NCBI RefSeq assembly: GCF_009674585.1
Contig: NZ_WKJP01000001.1
Location: 2,232,001-2,296,000 of the forward strand
Source of the DNA: Haloferax marinisediminis
GTDB taxonomy: Archaea > Halobacteriota > Halobacteria > Halobacteriales > Haloferacaceae
DNA length: 64,000 nucleotides
Direction: 5' to 3'
Each line of letters starts with the position of its first letter. Within the stretch, counting starts at the first letter, position 1. Position numbers and translations under genes: made by a program. The notes below the pieces were generated by a model. The model saw only the letters and a list, made by a program, of their open reading frames with translations, did not search any database and was not told the DNA's origin. Below, piece by piece: positions 33,702-41,876 of this stretch.

Positions 33702-34590
33702 CTCCACTTCGACCGACGGACCAACTGACCCCGAGTCAGCGACTGCCGACGACCGCCGTACCGAGATGGCCGCCGCGGTCCGCGAGGTTCGGCGTGAAGT
33801 CAAGAAAGCCGCGCTCGTCCCCAGTGTCGTCGACGCTGCGGCCGTGACGCTTCTCGCGAACGTCGTGTTTCGCGTCGTGGAACTGCCGTTCTCCACTTCG
33901 GTTTCGCTCGGGGGACTTCCCGGTGTCGACCCGGGCACGACCGTCCACGTGGCCGTCCCGATTGCGCTCGCACTCGGCATCCTCGTCGCAGTCGTCGAGT
34001 ACACAGTTCGGATGTGGCAACCGCCAGTCGCCCAGTTCGAGCGCGCGAACCCCCCAGTTGCAGAAGCACTGCGAACTGCCCGCGACACGATTTCGACTGA
34101 CGGCACTTCGGCGATGGCTGTCGCACTGTACGACGACGTGCTCACACGACTGAAATCGACGTCGTCCGTCGAGTTGTTACCGACCCGGCGTGTCGCCGTG
34201 ACGCTCGTCTTTGCACTCCTGCTCTCGGTGGCGAGCATCCACGTCGCCATCGAAGACATCCAAATCAACGTCCCCGGTGGGCAACAGAACGGGAACGGCT
34301 CCGACCTCGACGCCCAAGACCGACCGACTGAACTCCAGAACGGGAGTGCCATCCTCGGCGACCCTGAGAACGTGACCGCCGGTTCCGAAGAGTTGAATGC
34401 GACACTCTCCGGCGTCGCAGGATCCGGAGATGGGCCGTCTTCGTCGGCCGCCGCCTACGATTCGAGTGGCTTCGGCGGTGAGTCTGGCGTCGAAAGCCAG
34501 CGCGCTGGCTACCTCGAAGACGACACGCTCGAAGAAGCCGAACTGATTCGCAACTACACCCTCAAGATACGAGACCAAGACGATGAGTGA
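33691..34590 (+). CDS. Membrane protein of the VWA/MoxR operon, unknown function
   Basis: A 299-residue protein. After an acidic, disordered N-terminus and a short basic helix (REVRREVKKAALVPSV) come TM segments at about 47-63, 85-105 and 170-190 (VAVPIALALGILVAVVEYTV, VAVTLVFALLLSVASIHVAI). A hydrophilic, Gly/Ser/Asn/Asp-rich region and a charged C-terminal helix follow. The start ATG 33691 overlaps the upstream stop (GTG 33688 is possible). It has no known domain; it resembles a haloarchaea-only family seen in the same operon context. Confidence 0.75.
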   Translation: MASNSTSTDGPTDPESATADDRRTEMAAAVREVRREVKKAALVPSVVDAAAVTLLANVVFRVVELPFSTSVSLGGLPGVDPGTTVHVAVPIALALGILVAVVEYTVRMWQPPVAQFERANPPVAEALRTARDTISTDGTSAMAVALYDDVLTRLKSTSSVELLPTRRVAVTLVFALLLSVASIHVAIEDIQINVPGGQQNGNGSDLDAQDRPTELQNGSAILGDPENVTAGSEELNATLSGVAGSGDGPSSSAAAYDSSGFGGESGVESQRAGYLEDDTLEEAELIRNYTLKIRDQDDE

Positions 34591-35602
34591 CGACCAACAC
34601 TGGAACCCCGAAGACGACGTAGACGCGACGCTATCGAACGACGGCAGTGGAGAGACTGCCGAACTTGCGGACATGAGTATCGAAGACCTCCAGCGGAGCG
34701 TCGCGGCCGTCGAAGACGAAGTCGGAAAACGAATCATCGGCCAAGAAGACGTCGTCGAACGGCTCTTGGTCTGTGTCCTCTGCGATGGCAACGCGCTGCT
34801 CGAATCCAACCCCGGGCTCGGGAAGACGACGCTCGTTCGTACTCTCGCCGCAGCGACCGACCTGCAGTTCTCGCGCGTGCAGAACACCCCCGACCTGATG
34901 CCATCCGACATCACGGGAACCGAAATTATTCGAGAGACACCTGACGGACGCGAGTTCGTCTTCGAGCGTGGTCCGATTTTCGCGAACGTCGTCCTCGCCG
35001 ACGAGATAAACCGGGCGACGCCGAAGACCCAGTCTGCCCTTCTCGAAGCGATGCAGGAAAAGCAGGTGACGGCGGCCGGAAACACGTACACGCTTCCGAA
35101 ACCGTTCTTCGTCCTCGCGACCCAGAACCCCATCGACCAGGGGGGTACCTACCCACTTCCGGAGGCGCAGACGGACCGCTTCCTGATGAAAATCGTCGTC
35201 GACTACCCGACGTTCGACGACGAACGGCAGATTGTCAAGCAGTACGCCGAAGGCGCAGCAGTTCCAGACATCGAACGCGTCCTCTCGCAGGAACACCTCC
35301 TCGCCGCCCAGCAGCTCGTCAGAAACGTCCCCATCGCCGACGACATTCGTGACCGAACCATCGAGTTAGTTCGTCGAACCCGCGAGGACGAGGCAATCGA
35401 GTTCGGCGCCAGTCCGCGCGCGAGTATGGCGCTCGTCCTCGCAGCGAAAGCCCGCGCGTTCGTCAACGGTAGGACGCACGTCTCGTGGGAAGACGTCACC
35501 GAGATGGCGGCACCGGTCATTCGCCACCGCATCATCCTCGACTTCCGGGCGGAACGTGAGGGACTCACCGCGGACGACGTGGTTCAACGACTGTTGGAAT
35601 GA
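34583..35602 (+). CDS. MoxR-family AAA+ ATPase
   Basis: A 339-residue AAA+ ATPase. Walker A is ESNPGLGKT (74-82, Lys 81), Walker B is NVVLADEINRATPKTQSALLEAMQEKQ (Asp 140, Glu 141), sensor 1 is VLATQNPIDQGGTYPLPEAQTDRF, and the C-terminal lid follows. MoxR ATPases act as chaperones that assemble or activate VWA-domain proteins. It overlaps the upstream gene by 8 bases and DUF58 by 4. The variant SNPGLGKT (against the usual GVPGLAKT) is normal in some archaeal members. Function with the two VWA proteins is strongly suggested by the operon. Confidence 0.93.
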   Translation: MSDDQHWNPEDDVDATLSNDGSGETAELADMSIEDLQRSVAAVEDEVGKRIIGQEDVVERLLVCVLCDGNALLESNPGLGKTTLVRTLAAATDLQFSRVQNTPDLMPSDITGTEIIRETPDGREFVFERGPIFANVVLADEINRATPKTQSALLEAMQEKQVTAAGNTYTLPKPFFVLATQNPIDQGGTYPLPEAQTDRFLMKIVVDYPTFDDERQIVKQYAEGAAVPDIERVLSQEHLLAAQQLVRNVPIADDIRDRTIELVRRTREDEAIEFGASPRASMALVLAAKARAFVNGRTHVSWEDVTEMAAPVIRHRIILDFRAEREGLTADDVVQRLLE

Positions 35603-36489
35603 TCGACCCAGACTTCCTCGACGAACTCGACCGGTTCGACACTGCGCTGAAGCGCACGTCGAATGCGCCGCTTCAGGGCGACCAGCGCTCGCCGGACGTC
35701 GGAGAAGGCCTCACCTTCAGTGACTACCGCCGATACGTCGCAGGCGACGACCCGCGACTCATCGACTGGCGAGTCTTCGCGCGGACCGAAGAACTGTTCA
35801 TCAAACGGTTCGAGGCCGAGCGAAACCTGACCGTCCACGTCCTCCTCGATACGACTGCGTCGATGAACTTCGGCGACGGTGCCCACAACAAATTCGAGTA
35901 CGGGGCGAAACTCGGGTTGGGCTTTTGCCACCTCACGGCCGAAGACCACAACGACTTCCAGTTCTCTCTCATCGACGACGTTCCAGACCGAATCGACACC
36001 GACACGTCGACGCAAGGCGAGGTGCTTCGACTCATCGACCACCTCAACGAGACGACACCCAGTGGCGACGGTGACTTCAAGGCGGCCGTCGAGTCGTACG
36101 CCGACACGATTCACTCACGGTCGCTCGTCCTCATCATCAGCGACCTGCTTTTCGACCCGGACGACATCGCTGACGGACTCAGTGCACTCACTCGCAACGA
36201 CGTACTCGTCGCGCAGGTGTTGACGGCGGAGGAACTCGGCCCCGCGACGACAGGCGACGCAATCTTCGAAGACCCGGAGTCGGACGAGACCCGGCGGACG
36301 TACTTCGGCGGGACCGCCGCGAAAAAGTACGGAGAGCGACTTCGCGACCACCTCGACGCCGTCGACGAACGCTGTCGGCTACTCGGCGTCGAGCACACGC
36401 TCGTCGATACGGGCACAGACTTCTTCGACACGTTCGCCACGCTCTGGTTGGGTGCACGACTCAGAGGCGAACGACGCGGACGGCGGTGA
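35599..36489 (+). CDS. DUF58 / VWA-like protein, MoxR partner
   Basis: A 296-residue protein with the DUF58 signature GEGLTFSDYRRYVAGDDPRLIDWRVFART (36-64). A degenerate VWA domain follows with DTTAS (Asp 84, Ser 88) in place of DxSxS and SLVLIISDLLFDPDDIADGL. DUF58 proteins are almost always encoded next to MoxR ATPases and are their likely partners. It is the last gene of the operon (4-base overlap with MoxR), so the full set is two VWA membrane proteins, coiled coil, membrane protein, MoxR, DUF58. Confidence 0.92.
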   Translation: MIDPDFLDELDRFDTALKRTSNAPLQGDQRSPDVGEGLTFSDYRRYVAGDDPRLIDWRVFARTEELFIKRFEAERNLTVHVLLDTTASMNFGDGAHNKFEYGAKLGLGFCHLTAEDHNDFQFSLIDDVPDRIDTDTSTQGEVLRLIDHLNETTPSGDGDFKAAVESYADTIHSRSLVLIISDLLFDPDDIADGLSALTRNDVLVAQVLTAEELGPATTGDAIFEDPESDETRRTYFGGTAAKKYGERLRDHLDAVDERCRLLGVEHTLVDTGTDFFDTFATLWLGARLRGERRGRR

Positions 36490-36567
36490 CGGTCGACCAC
36501 ATCGTGCGCTGCGGATGGAATCACCGCGGACGGCGTGCTTTTCACGACTGAATCTGTCCACTCTCCT

Positions 36568-37806
36568 GTGACGGACACGCACGAACAGCGAGTCGTGGGC
36601 CTCGTCGCCGGGTCGCACGTCGTCAACCACGCCTATCTCGTCGCCCTCGCGCCAGTTATTGGCACAGTCGCGGCGGAGTTCGACGTGAGCATCGCCGCGG
36701 TCGGCCTCGCCATCGGCGTCCAAGGGGCCGTCGTGACGCTCTTGCAACTCCCGTTTGGCTACCTCTCTGACTCGAAGAGCCGCACACTCGTCCTCACCAT
36801 CTCGCTCGTCGTCGGGACGCTCGGTATCGCTGCAACCGCGTTTGCACCCTCGTATCGCTGGCTTCTGGTCTCACAGGCGCTCCTCGGCGTCGGTATCGCC
36901 GGACACCACCCTGCACACTATCCACTGCTCGCGACGGCCTCGTCGGAGACGAATCGTGGGCGCGCGTACTCGCTGCACGCCCTCGGCGGGTCGCTCGGCT
37001 TTGCTGTCCCGTACGCTATCGCCGCAGGAACTGGCTACCTCGGCCTCGACTGGCGCTGGGTCATCGGCCTCGTTGCAATCCTCGGCGCAGGTTTCGCACT
37101 CGTTGCGCTCCCCGTCGCCCGCGGATTCCCACCGGAAATCGCACGACCAGCAGTGTCCGACCGTCCGACTGCTCGCCCAACGCTCGCGGGAGTCCGTCGC
37201 GGCGCTGTCAGCCTCGTCAAATCGTCCGGACTGATGGGACTCGCACTCCTCTCGTTTCTCACCTCGGCGGCCGCGTGGTGTATCCGAACGTACTCGCCAC
37301 AACTGCTCTCCGGGGGGTACGGTCTCGCGCCGGGCACGGCAAACCTCCTCGTCTCGGGCATGCTCGTGACGGGCGCTGGGACCATCCTTCTCGGCGGGTC
37401 ACTCACGGACCGAATCGGCCCCGGAGACGTCGCGCTCGGCGGGTACGCAGCCCTCGCCGCATTGGCCGCGCTTCTCGCCAGCGGGTGGCTTCCACTCGCG
37501 TTGCTCGTCTTGATTCTCCCGTTCAGCGGGACGATTAGCGTCTCACGACCAGCGCGTTCGACGCTCGCAGACCGACTCTCCGAGCGGAGTGACCTCGGCA
37601 AGAACTTCGCCGTCGTCACGATTGGAATCTCTCTCGGTGGTGCGGTTGCTCCTCCCGCATTCGGCGCACTCATCGACCTCGCGAGCGTCCAAGTGGCGTT
37701 CGGTGTGGTCGCCGTCCTCGGCGTCGTCTCGCTCGGACTCACACGATGGCTCTTGGGCCACGTCGATGGGTCGGCACGAGATACGAGTGCGACTGCAGGC
37801 GACTGA
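36568..37806 (+). CDS. MFS transporter
   Basis: A 412-residue protein with 12 predicted TM helices. MFS motifs include the loop-2/3 YLSDSKSRTLVLT, GVGIAGHHPAHYPLLATAS and GRAYSLHALGGSLGFAVPYAIAAG. It resembles the fosmidomycin-resistance / sugar-efflux subgroup; the substrate is unknown. The GTG at 36568 is preferred because a TATA-like GCTTTTCA lies about 29 bases upstream; a longer in-frame start at 36535 would overlap that box. It is separate from the MoxR operon (78-base gap). Confidence 0.88.
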   Translation: MTDTHEQRVVGLVAGSHVVNHAYLVALAPVIGTVAAEFDVSIAAVGLAIGVQGAVVTLLQLPFGYLSDSKSRTLVLTISLVVGTLGIAATAFAPSYRWLLVSQALLGVGIAGHHPAHYPLLATASSETNRGRAYSLHALGGSLGFAVPYAIAAGTGYLGLDWRWVIGLVAILGAGFALVALPVARGFPPEIARPAVSDRPTARPTLAGVRRGAVSLVKSSGLMGLALLSFLTSAAAWCIRTYSPQLLSGGYGLAPGTANLLVSGMLVTGAGTILLGGSLTDRIGPGDVALGGYAALAALAALLASGWLPLALLVLILPFSGTISVSRPARSTLADRLSERSDLGKNFAVVTIGISLGGAVAPPAFGALIDLASVQVAFGVVAVLGVVSLGLTRWLLGHVDGSARDTSATAGD

Positions 37807-37920
37807 CGCCAGCCCATTCGCCGCAACTCACGACCCCCAGTTCTCTCCTCTGCCGACGTTCATGGGCCTAAGAGTTCATAACTAAGCTACTCTCTCGCGT
37901 CCTCTCTAGTGGTGGGAGAG

Positions 37921-38364
37921 ATGGCTGCGACTACCGAACAAGAACAACAGAATCGAACGACGTGCATCCGGCTCGCCGAAGAGTTGTGGAACAAGCGAAA
38001 CTACGATATCGTCGACGAAGAGTACGACCCGCTCGTAGAGGTCCACGCCAACGTGCCCGAAGCTGTCGTCGGAACACAAGCCGTGAAAGACTGGGCCCGA
38101 ATGCCCCACGACGCGTTCTCCGACTTCCACGTCGAACTATTCGACGTGACGGCGAAAGACGACTTCGTCTTCGGACGATACCACATGACCGGGACACACG
38201 ACGGGACGTTCCGGAGTGCACGAGGTGACATCCCGCCGACCCACCGGAAGATGGACACGTGGGGCCTCGTGGAGATGCGGTTCGAGGGTGGCCTCGTCGT
38301 CGAAGAGTGGAACAGCACGGACGGCATACGGATGATGGAACAACTCGGTGTCATGCCCGAGTGA
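37921..38364 (+). CDS. SnoaL-like ester-cyclase family protein, copy 1
   Basis: A 147-residue cone-shaped SnoaL/polyketide-cyclase-like protein. It has EQEQQNRTTCIRLAEELWNKRNYDIVDEEYDPLVEVH, GTQAVKDWARMPHDAFSDFHVELFDVTAKDDFVFGRYHMTGTHDG and VEMRFEGGLVVEEWNSTD. The fold holds many small-molecule cyclases, isomerases and uncharacterised proteins. GGAG lies just upstream of the ATG at 37921. A close paralogue follows at 38487. The substrate is unknown. Confidence 0.88.
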   Translation: MAATTEQEQQNRTTCIRLAEELWNKRNYDIVDEEYDPLVEVHANVPEAVVGTQAVKDWARMPHDAFSDFHVELFDVTAKDDFVFGRYHMTGTHDGTFRSARGDIPPTHRKMDTWGLVEMRFEGGLVVEEWNSTDGIRMMEQLGVMPE

Positions 38365-38486
38365 GCGACGGGTCGAACGAAGCACCGCCAACAGCAGACC
38401 GACTTTTCTGTTCACCACCAGCATTCATGATGGAATGAATACATAACTATGTCGACAGGGTGCGTCTATACGACTGGTGTTGACAG

Positions 38487-38933
38487 ATGGCTGAACTAAC
38501 CGACCAGGAACAACAGAACCGCGAGATGTCCTTCCGCATCATCGACGAGTTGTGGAACAAACGAAACTACGACATCATCGACAAGGAGTACGACCCACTC
38601 GTCGAGGCGCACGCGTTCTCCGAACCGGAGGGTATCGTCGGAACACAGGCAGTGAAAGACTGGGCTAGAAAGTACCACGACGCGTTCTCTGACCTCCACG
38701 TCGAAGCGTCCGACGTGAAGGCAATCGACGACCACGTCTATGGACGGTACCGCCTCACTGGCACCCACGACGGGACGCTCCGCAGCGCACGAGGTGACAT
38801 CCCAGCGACGAACAATACGATGGATACGTGGGGCCTCTACGAGGTTCGTGTCGAAGGTGGCCTCGTCGTCGAAGAGTGGAACAGTACGGACATCATGACG
38901 ATGATGGCACAACTCGGTCTCACTCCCGAGTAA
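38487..38933 (+). CDS. SnoaL-like ester-cyclase family protein, copy 2
   Basis: A 148-residue paralogue of the gene at 37921. Shared blocks include QEQQNR, ELWNKRNYDI, EYDPLVE, VGTQAVKDWAR, HDAFSD, TGTHDGT and EEWNST. It has its own AT-rich upstream region (GAATACATAACTATG), so the two are probably transcribed separately. Most differences lie in pocket-lining stretches, which could mean different ligands. It reads towards the convergent zinc-finger gene. Confidence 0.88.
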   Translation: MAELTDQEQQNREMSFRIIDELWNKRNYDIIDKEYDPLVEAHAFSEPEGIVGTQAVKDWARKYHDAFSDLHVEASDVKAIDDHVYGRYRLTGTHDGTLRSARGDIPATNNTMDTWGLYEVRVEGGLVVEEWNSTDIMTMMAQLGLTPE

Positions 38934-38938
38934 GCACG

Positions 38939-38958
38939 GTCTCTTTTCGAAAAAATCA
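38939..38958. terminator. Possible bidirectional T-tract terminator
   Basis: Between the convergent SnoaL copy 2 (ends 38933) and the zinc-finger gene (ends 38979) lies GTCTCTTTTCGAAAAAATCA, with T-runs on both strands. It resembles the tract at 4676-4692 (CTTTTC followed by A6). This is inferred from composition and position. Confidence 0.4.
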
Positions 38959-38978
38959 GTGCGCTGAGTGGCCGCAGC

Positions 38979-39176
38979 TTAGCCGGACCACTCGCCGCCG
39001 ACGTCGTCGGCGACTGCATCGCGCCACATTCCGAACCCCTGTCGACAGATTGGACTCTCGTCGATGTGGTCCATGAAGCCTGCACCTTCGCTCTCTAGTT
39101 TGGCGAGGCAGAACGGGCAGCGAGTCGGGTCGTCCCACGTGTGTGCAATCACCGAGGGGGATACTTCCTGGGACAT
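38979..39176 (-). CDS. Small haloarchaeal zinc-finger protein (65 aa)
   Basis: A 65-residue protein starting MSQEVSPSVIAHTWDD. It contains CPFC (TRCPFCLAKLES), a His in FMDHIDES and a Cys in PICRQGF, giving a CX2C...H...C single zinc site. The end GMWRDAVADDVGGEWSG is conserved-looking. It resembles a haloarchaeal family I recall as DUF7501. The longer upstream reading is hydrophobic/aromatic and overlaps the promoter (GATAATACTTGATAAATC). The function is unknown. Confidence 0.75.
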   Translation of the reverse strand: MSQEVSPSVIAHTWDDPTRCPFCLAKLESEGAGFMDHIDESPICRQGFGMWRDAVADDVGGEWSG

Positions 39177-39350
39177 GTCTACCGTTATGCGATAATACTT
39201 GATAAATCTATGCTCCATTCGGGAATTTGAAAACAGAGTATTATTCTCGTGCCGAATTTACACCTGAACATACAACGAAGAATTTCGCTTTATCCCCGAA
39301 CCGTAACCCTATACACGCTCCGCGTCCGGTACTCGAACGGTGAACTCTCG

Positions 39351-39776
39351 GTGAATTATATTTCGTGGGCCGTTATCGCGCTCGCCGCCTACTCGCTCGT
39401 CGCCCCCTTGATGAAAGTGGCGACGACCGGACAAGGAAAGATTCCGAGCGACGTGGCCGCACTCATCGCAAACGGAATCCTCGTCACGGCGACCATTGGT
39501 GTCATCGTCGTCTCCGGACAGAGCGTCTCCGACTCGGTGGTCAGTCCGAAACTTCCGTACGTTCTCGTTGCCGGCGTCTGTCTGGCCGTGGGTATCCTCT
39601 CGTACTATCGGGCACTGTCGCTCGGCCCCGTGTCTATCGTCGCGCCAATCTTCGGGATGTTTCTGGCCGTCTCGGCGCTCGTCGGAATCGTCGCCCTCGG
39701 CGAACCCGTCACGATTCGAAAGGTCGCGGGTATCCTGCTCGCGGTTCTCGCCGTCTTCCTCGTCTCCGTCGAGTAA
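39351..39776 (+). CDS. EamA-family membrane transporter, half-size (5 TM)
   Basis: A 141-residue protein with five TM helices, the size of one EamA repeat: VNYISWAVIALAAYSLVAPLMKVATTGQGKIPSDVAALIANGILVTATIGVIV, then YVLVAGVCLAVGILSYYRALSLGPVSIVAPIFGM and EPVTIRKVAGILLAVLAVFLVSVE. Full-length DMT transporters have two such repeats, so this one should dimerise. The GTG at 39351 gives the usual half-EamA N-terminus; upstream in-frame residues are not homologous. Substrate unknown. Confidence 0.85.
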   Translation: MNYISWAVIALAAYSLVAPLMKVATTGQGKIPSDVAALIANGILVTATIGVIVVSGQSVSDSVVSPKLPYVLVAGVCLAVGILSYYRALSLGPVSIVAPIFGMFLAVSALVGIVALGEPVTIRKVAGILLAVLAVFLVSVE

Positions 39777-39788
39777 CGTGGTCGCTCG

Positions 39789-39818
39789 CTCTCGGGCCAA
39801 CTGCTCTCGGGCCAACTG
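39789..39818 (+). repeat. 15-bp perfect tandem repeat (2 copies)
   Basis: CTCTCGGGCCAACTG occurs twice in direct succession (39789-39803, 39804-39818). A degenerate third version, CTCGCGGGCCAACC, lies at about 39828-39841, just upstream of the redoxin ATG at 39848. It lies in the short gap after the EamA gene. It probably arose by slippage. A role as a binding site for the redoxin promoter is possible but unsupported. Confidence 0.8.
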
Positions 39819-39847
39819 CTTTTGTCGCTCGCGGGCCAACCCCGTGT

Positions 39848-40411
39848 ATGGTACTGCTCGAATCCGACTCTGAACTGGAACGCGGTGACGTTGCACCCGA
39901 GTTCGACCTCCCGGGAACCGACGGTAAGACGTACTCGCTGGCATCGTTCGACGACTACGACGCCCTGCTCGTGGTGTTCACGTGTAACCACTGTCCCTAC
40001 GCGAAAGCGAAGTTCGACGAACTGAACCACCTCGCCGAGGCGTACGACGACCTCGCCGTCGTCGGTATCAACCCGAACGACGCCGAGACCTACCCCGACG
40101 ACTCGTTCGAGCGCATGAAAGAACTCGTCGACGACGGGACGATTCAGTACACTGCGTACCTCTACGACGAGTCACAGGAAGTCGCCGCGTCGTACGGTGC
40201 CGTCTGCACACCCGACCCGTTCCTCTTCGAAAACACGGGCGACGAGTTCGAACTCGTGTTCCACTCACGAATCGACGACGCGATGAGTCCCGACGACGAG
40301 GTGACGGCCTACGAGATGCGCGAGGCCGTCGAAGCCCTCCTCGCCGGTGAGGATATCCCAATCGACGAATATCCCTCTCAAGGCTGTTCTATCAAGTGGA
40401 AAAGCGAGTAA
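39848..40411 (+). CDS. Thioredoxin-fold redoxin (AhpC/TSA-like)
   Basis: A 187-residue protein. It starts MVLLESDSELERGDVAPEFDLPGTDGKTYSLASF, with the redox motif FTCNHCPYAKAKFDEL (CX2C), and continues VVGINPNDAETYPDDSFERMKELVDDG, YGAVCTPDPFLFENT and the C-terminal YPSQGCSIKWK. It is a one-domain cytosolic redoxin of the kind sometimes called thiol-disulfide oxidoreductase or peroxiredoxin-like. The ATG 39848 is the family start; the frame stays open upstream through the repeat but is not homologous. Confidence 0.9.
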   Translation: MVLLESDSELERGDVAPEFDLPGTDGKTYSLASFDDYDALLVVFTCNHCPYAKAKFDELNHLAEAYDDLAVVGINPNDAETYPDDSFERMKELVDDGTIQYTAYLYDESQEVAASYGAVCTPDPFLFENTGDEFELVFHSRIDDAMSPDDEVTAYEMREAVEALLAGEDIPIDEYPSQGCSIKWKSE

Positions 40412-40442
40412 GACTCGCCACTCGCGACTGTGTGAGTGAGGG

Positions 40443-40871
40443 TTACTCGCCGCCGAGAAGCGCCTCACGGGCGTTCTTCACGGCCGCGTCCTTCTTCGCC
40501 GGGTAGGCTTCGACCTTCGCTCGGAGCGTCAGCCCGCCACCGCGGCGGGCCTCGCCTTTGAACGCGGCCTGTTTGTCCAGTCGCAAGAAGAACTCGGTGT
40601 TCTCTGTGACTCGGTCGTCGAGTTCGTCCAACAGTTCTTCGAAGTCCGGGAGTTCGCGAATCTTCGCGAGGATGTGGCGGATATCGTCGGCCCGCTCGGC
40701 GCGCGCCGAGAACACGACGATTCGGTCGCCGTGGTGGCCGGTGCTCTCCATACGGTCTACTTCGAAGTCGTCGGGGAGGAACGTCCGAAGCGCCTCCTCG
40801 ACCCGCTTTTCGTCTTCTGTCTCGTAACAGAACGCTCGAAGGTCGACGTAGTGAAACGGAACGCGTGGCAT
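40443..40871 (-). CDS. RNA-binding protein, archaeal exosome-associated type (COG1325-like)
   Basis: A 142-residue protein starting MPRVPFHYVDLRAFCYETEDEKRVEEALRTFLPDD. It has a central VDRMESTGHHGDRIVVFSARAERADDIRHILAKI and a C-terminal NTEFFLRLDKQAAFKGEARR. It matches the small archaeal family usually annotated as RNA-binding/exosome subunit. A direct role in RNA degradation is not proven. It ends 32 bases from the convergent redoxin and is 37 bases downstream of the small SH3-like protein, likely co-transcribed with it. Confidence 0.82.
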   Translation of the reverse strand: MPRVPFHYVDLRAFCYETEDEKRVEEALRTFLPDDFEVDRMESTGHHGDRIVVFSARAERADDIRHILAKIRELPDFEELLDELDDRVTENTEFFLRLDKQAAFKGEARRGGGLTLRAKVEAYPAKKDAAVKNAREALLGGE

Positions 40872-40907
40872 TGTAGGGGTCTTCTCGGAGGCGGGAGTGT
40901 GGTGGGG

Positions 40908-41099
40908 TTACTCTTCGTCTTCTTCGACGGCTTCGAGCTGGTTCTCGGCGATGCCGACTTCCTGGCCCTCGTCGAAGCTAATCGTGTAGGTCGGCTCACC
41001 GAACATGCTCTCGATGACCTGCGTGACCGTTCCGGTCTCGCCGTCGAACTCGCTGTGCTGGTCGTGCAGAACGACTTTGTCGTCTTTCTCGAAGCTCAT
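40908..41099 (-). CDS. Small SH3-like/KOW-type protein (DUF1918-like, 63 aa)
   Basis: A 63-residue acidic beta protein: MSFEKDDKVVLHDQHSEFDG, TVTQVIESMFGEPTYTISFDEGQEVGIAENQLE. The pattern of five short strands with G-x-TG-xV-xxV fits an SH3/KOW-like barrel; I compare it with the DUF1918-type proteins. The function is unknown; nucleic-acid binding is possible. ATG at 41099 is preferred over 41105 by family start. It precedes the COG1325-like gene on the same strand. Confidence 0.7.
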   Translation of the reverse strand: MSFEKDDKVVLHDQHSEFDGETGTVTQVIESMFGEPTYTISFDEGQEVGIAENQLEAVEEDEE

Positions 41100-41281
41100 A
41101 GACACAGGTTCCGCGCCACCGAATAAAAGGGCGATGGTTAACCGCGAGCACAGTAGTACAGCGTGCCACGGACCAATCGCAGACGCTGGTCAGCGGAGTG
41201 TCGAAGCCAATTTGTGGAGTCACTCCAAACGTCACCTATGCTGAGGCGTTCGCGCAGAAACCGGCCGTCAGACCAACTTCG

Positions 41282-41851
41282 ATGACGGTCGACGACCTCT
41301 GGTTCCTCGCCGACCAGGCACGACAACGGGCCGAACAGGCGTATCACCGACTGCGACGAGGCCACGCTGACTTTCTCGAACCCGTCCACACACGCCGGGT
41401 CTCACGCGACCGATTCCGAACGTTAGCGACGCGCGTGAAAGCCACCGGAACACCGTACGGCGCCCACACCGTCGTCCGCCGACGCGACGACGAAGTCCTG
41501 CTGGTTCGGCACGAGGGGGTCGACATGTGGGTTCTCCCCGGCGGCGGCGTCGACGAAGGCGAAGGGTTCAGAGAGGCGGCTCGCCGGGAACTCGCAGAGG
41601 AAGCGGGTATCTCAGCCACCTACGGTGGCCTCGCGATGGCGACGAGAGTCGATATTCGGTGTGGCGGACACCAGACGTGGGGCATCATGCCCATCTATCA
41701 GGCCCGCGCCACCGAAGAATCAGTTCCGTCGGCCGACGACCCGGACGAAGAGATTTCTGCGGCCCGGTGGTTCACCGTCGACGACGTTCCGGCCGATACC
41801 CGCGACCGGGCGGACCTCCGAGCGTGGTTCGACCACGTCGCCGACGACTGA
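41282..41851 (+). CDS. NUDIX hydrolase
   Basis: A 189-residue protein with a 50-residue helical N-terminus (LWFLADQARQRAEQAYHRLRR), then a NUDIX domain. The NUDIX box GX5EX7REUXEEXGU is complete at 88-110 (GGVDEGEGFREAARRELAEEAGI with the catalytic Glu 106 and 107). LLVRHEGVDMWVLPGG precedes it. It hydrolyses a nucleoside diphosphate-linked compound; the substrate is not predictable. ATG 41282 is taken as the start; upstream in-frame residues to 41198 are unlike a protein. Confidence 0.92.
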   Translation: MTVDDLWFLADQARQRAEQAYHRLRRGHADFLEPVHTRRVSRDRFRTLATRVKATGTPYGAHTVVRRRDDEVLLVRHEGVDMWVLPGGGVDEGEGFREAARRELAEEAGISATYGGLAMATRVDIRCGGHQTWGIMPIYQARATEESVPSADDPDEEISAARWFTVDDVPADTRDRADLRAWFDHVADD

Positions 41852-41876
41852 AGACGGGTCCCACTGAGAAACTGCG

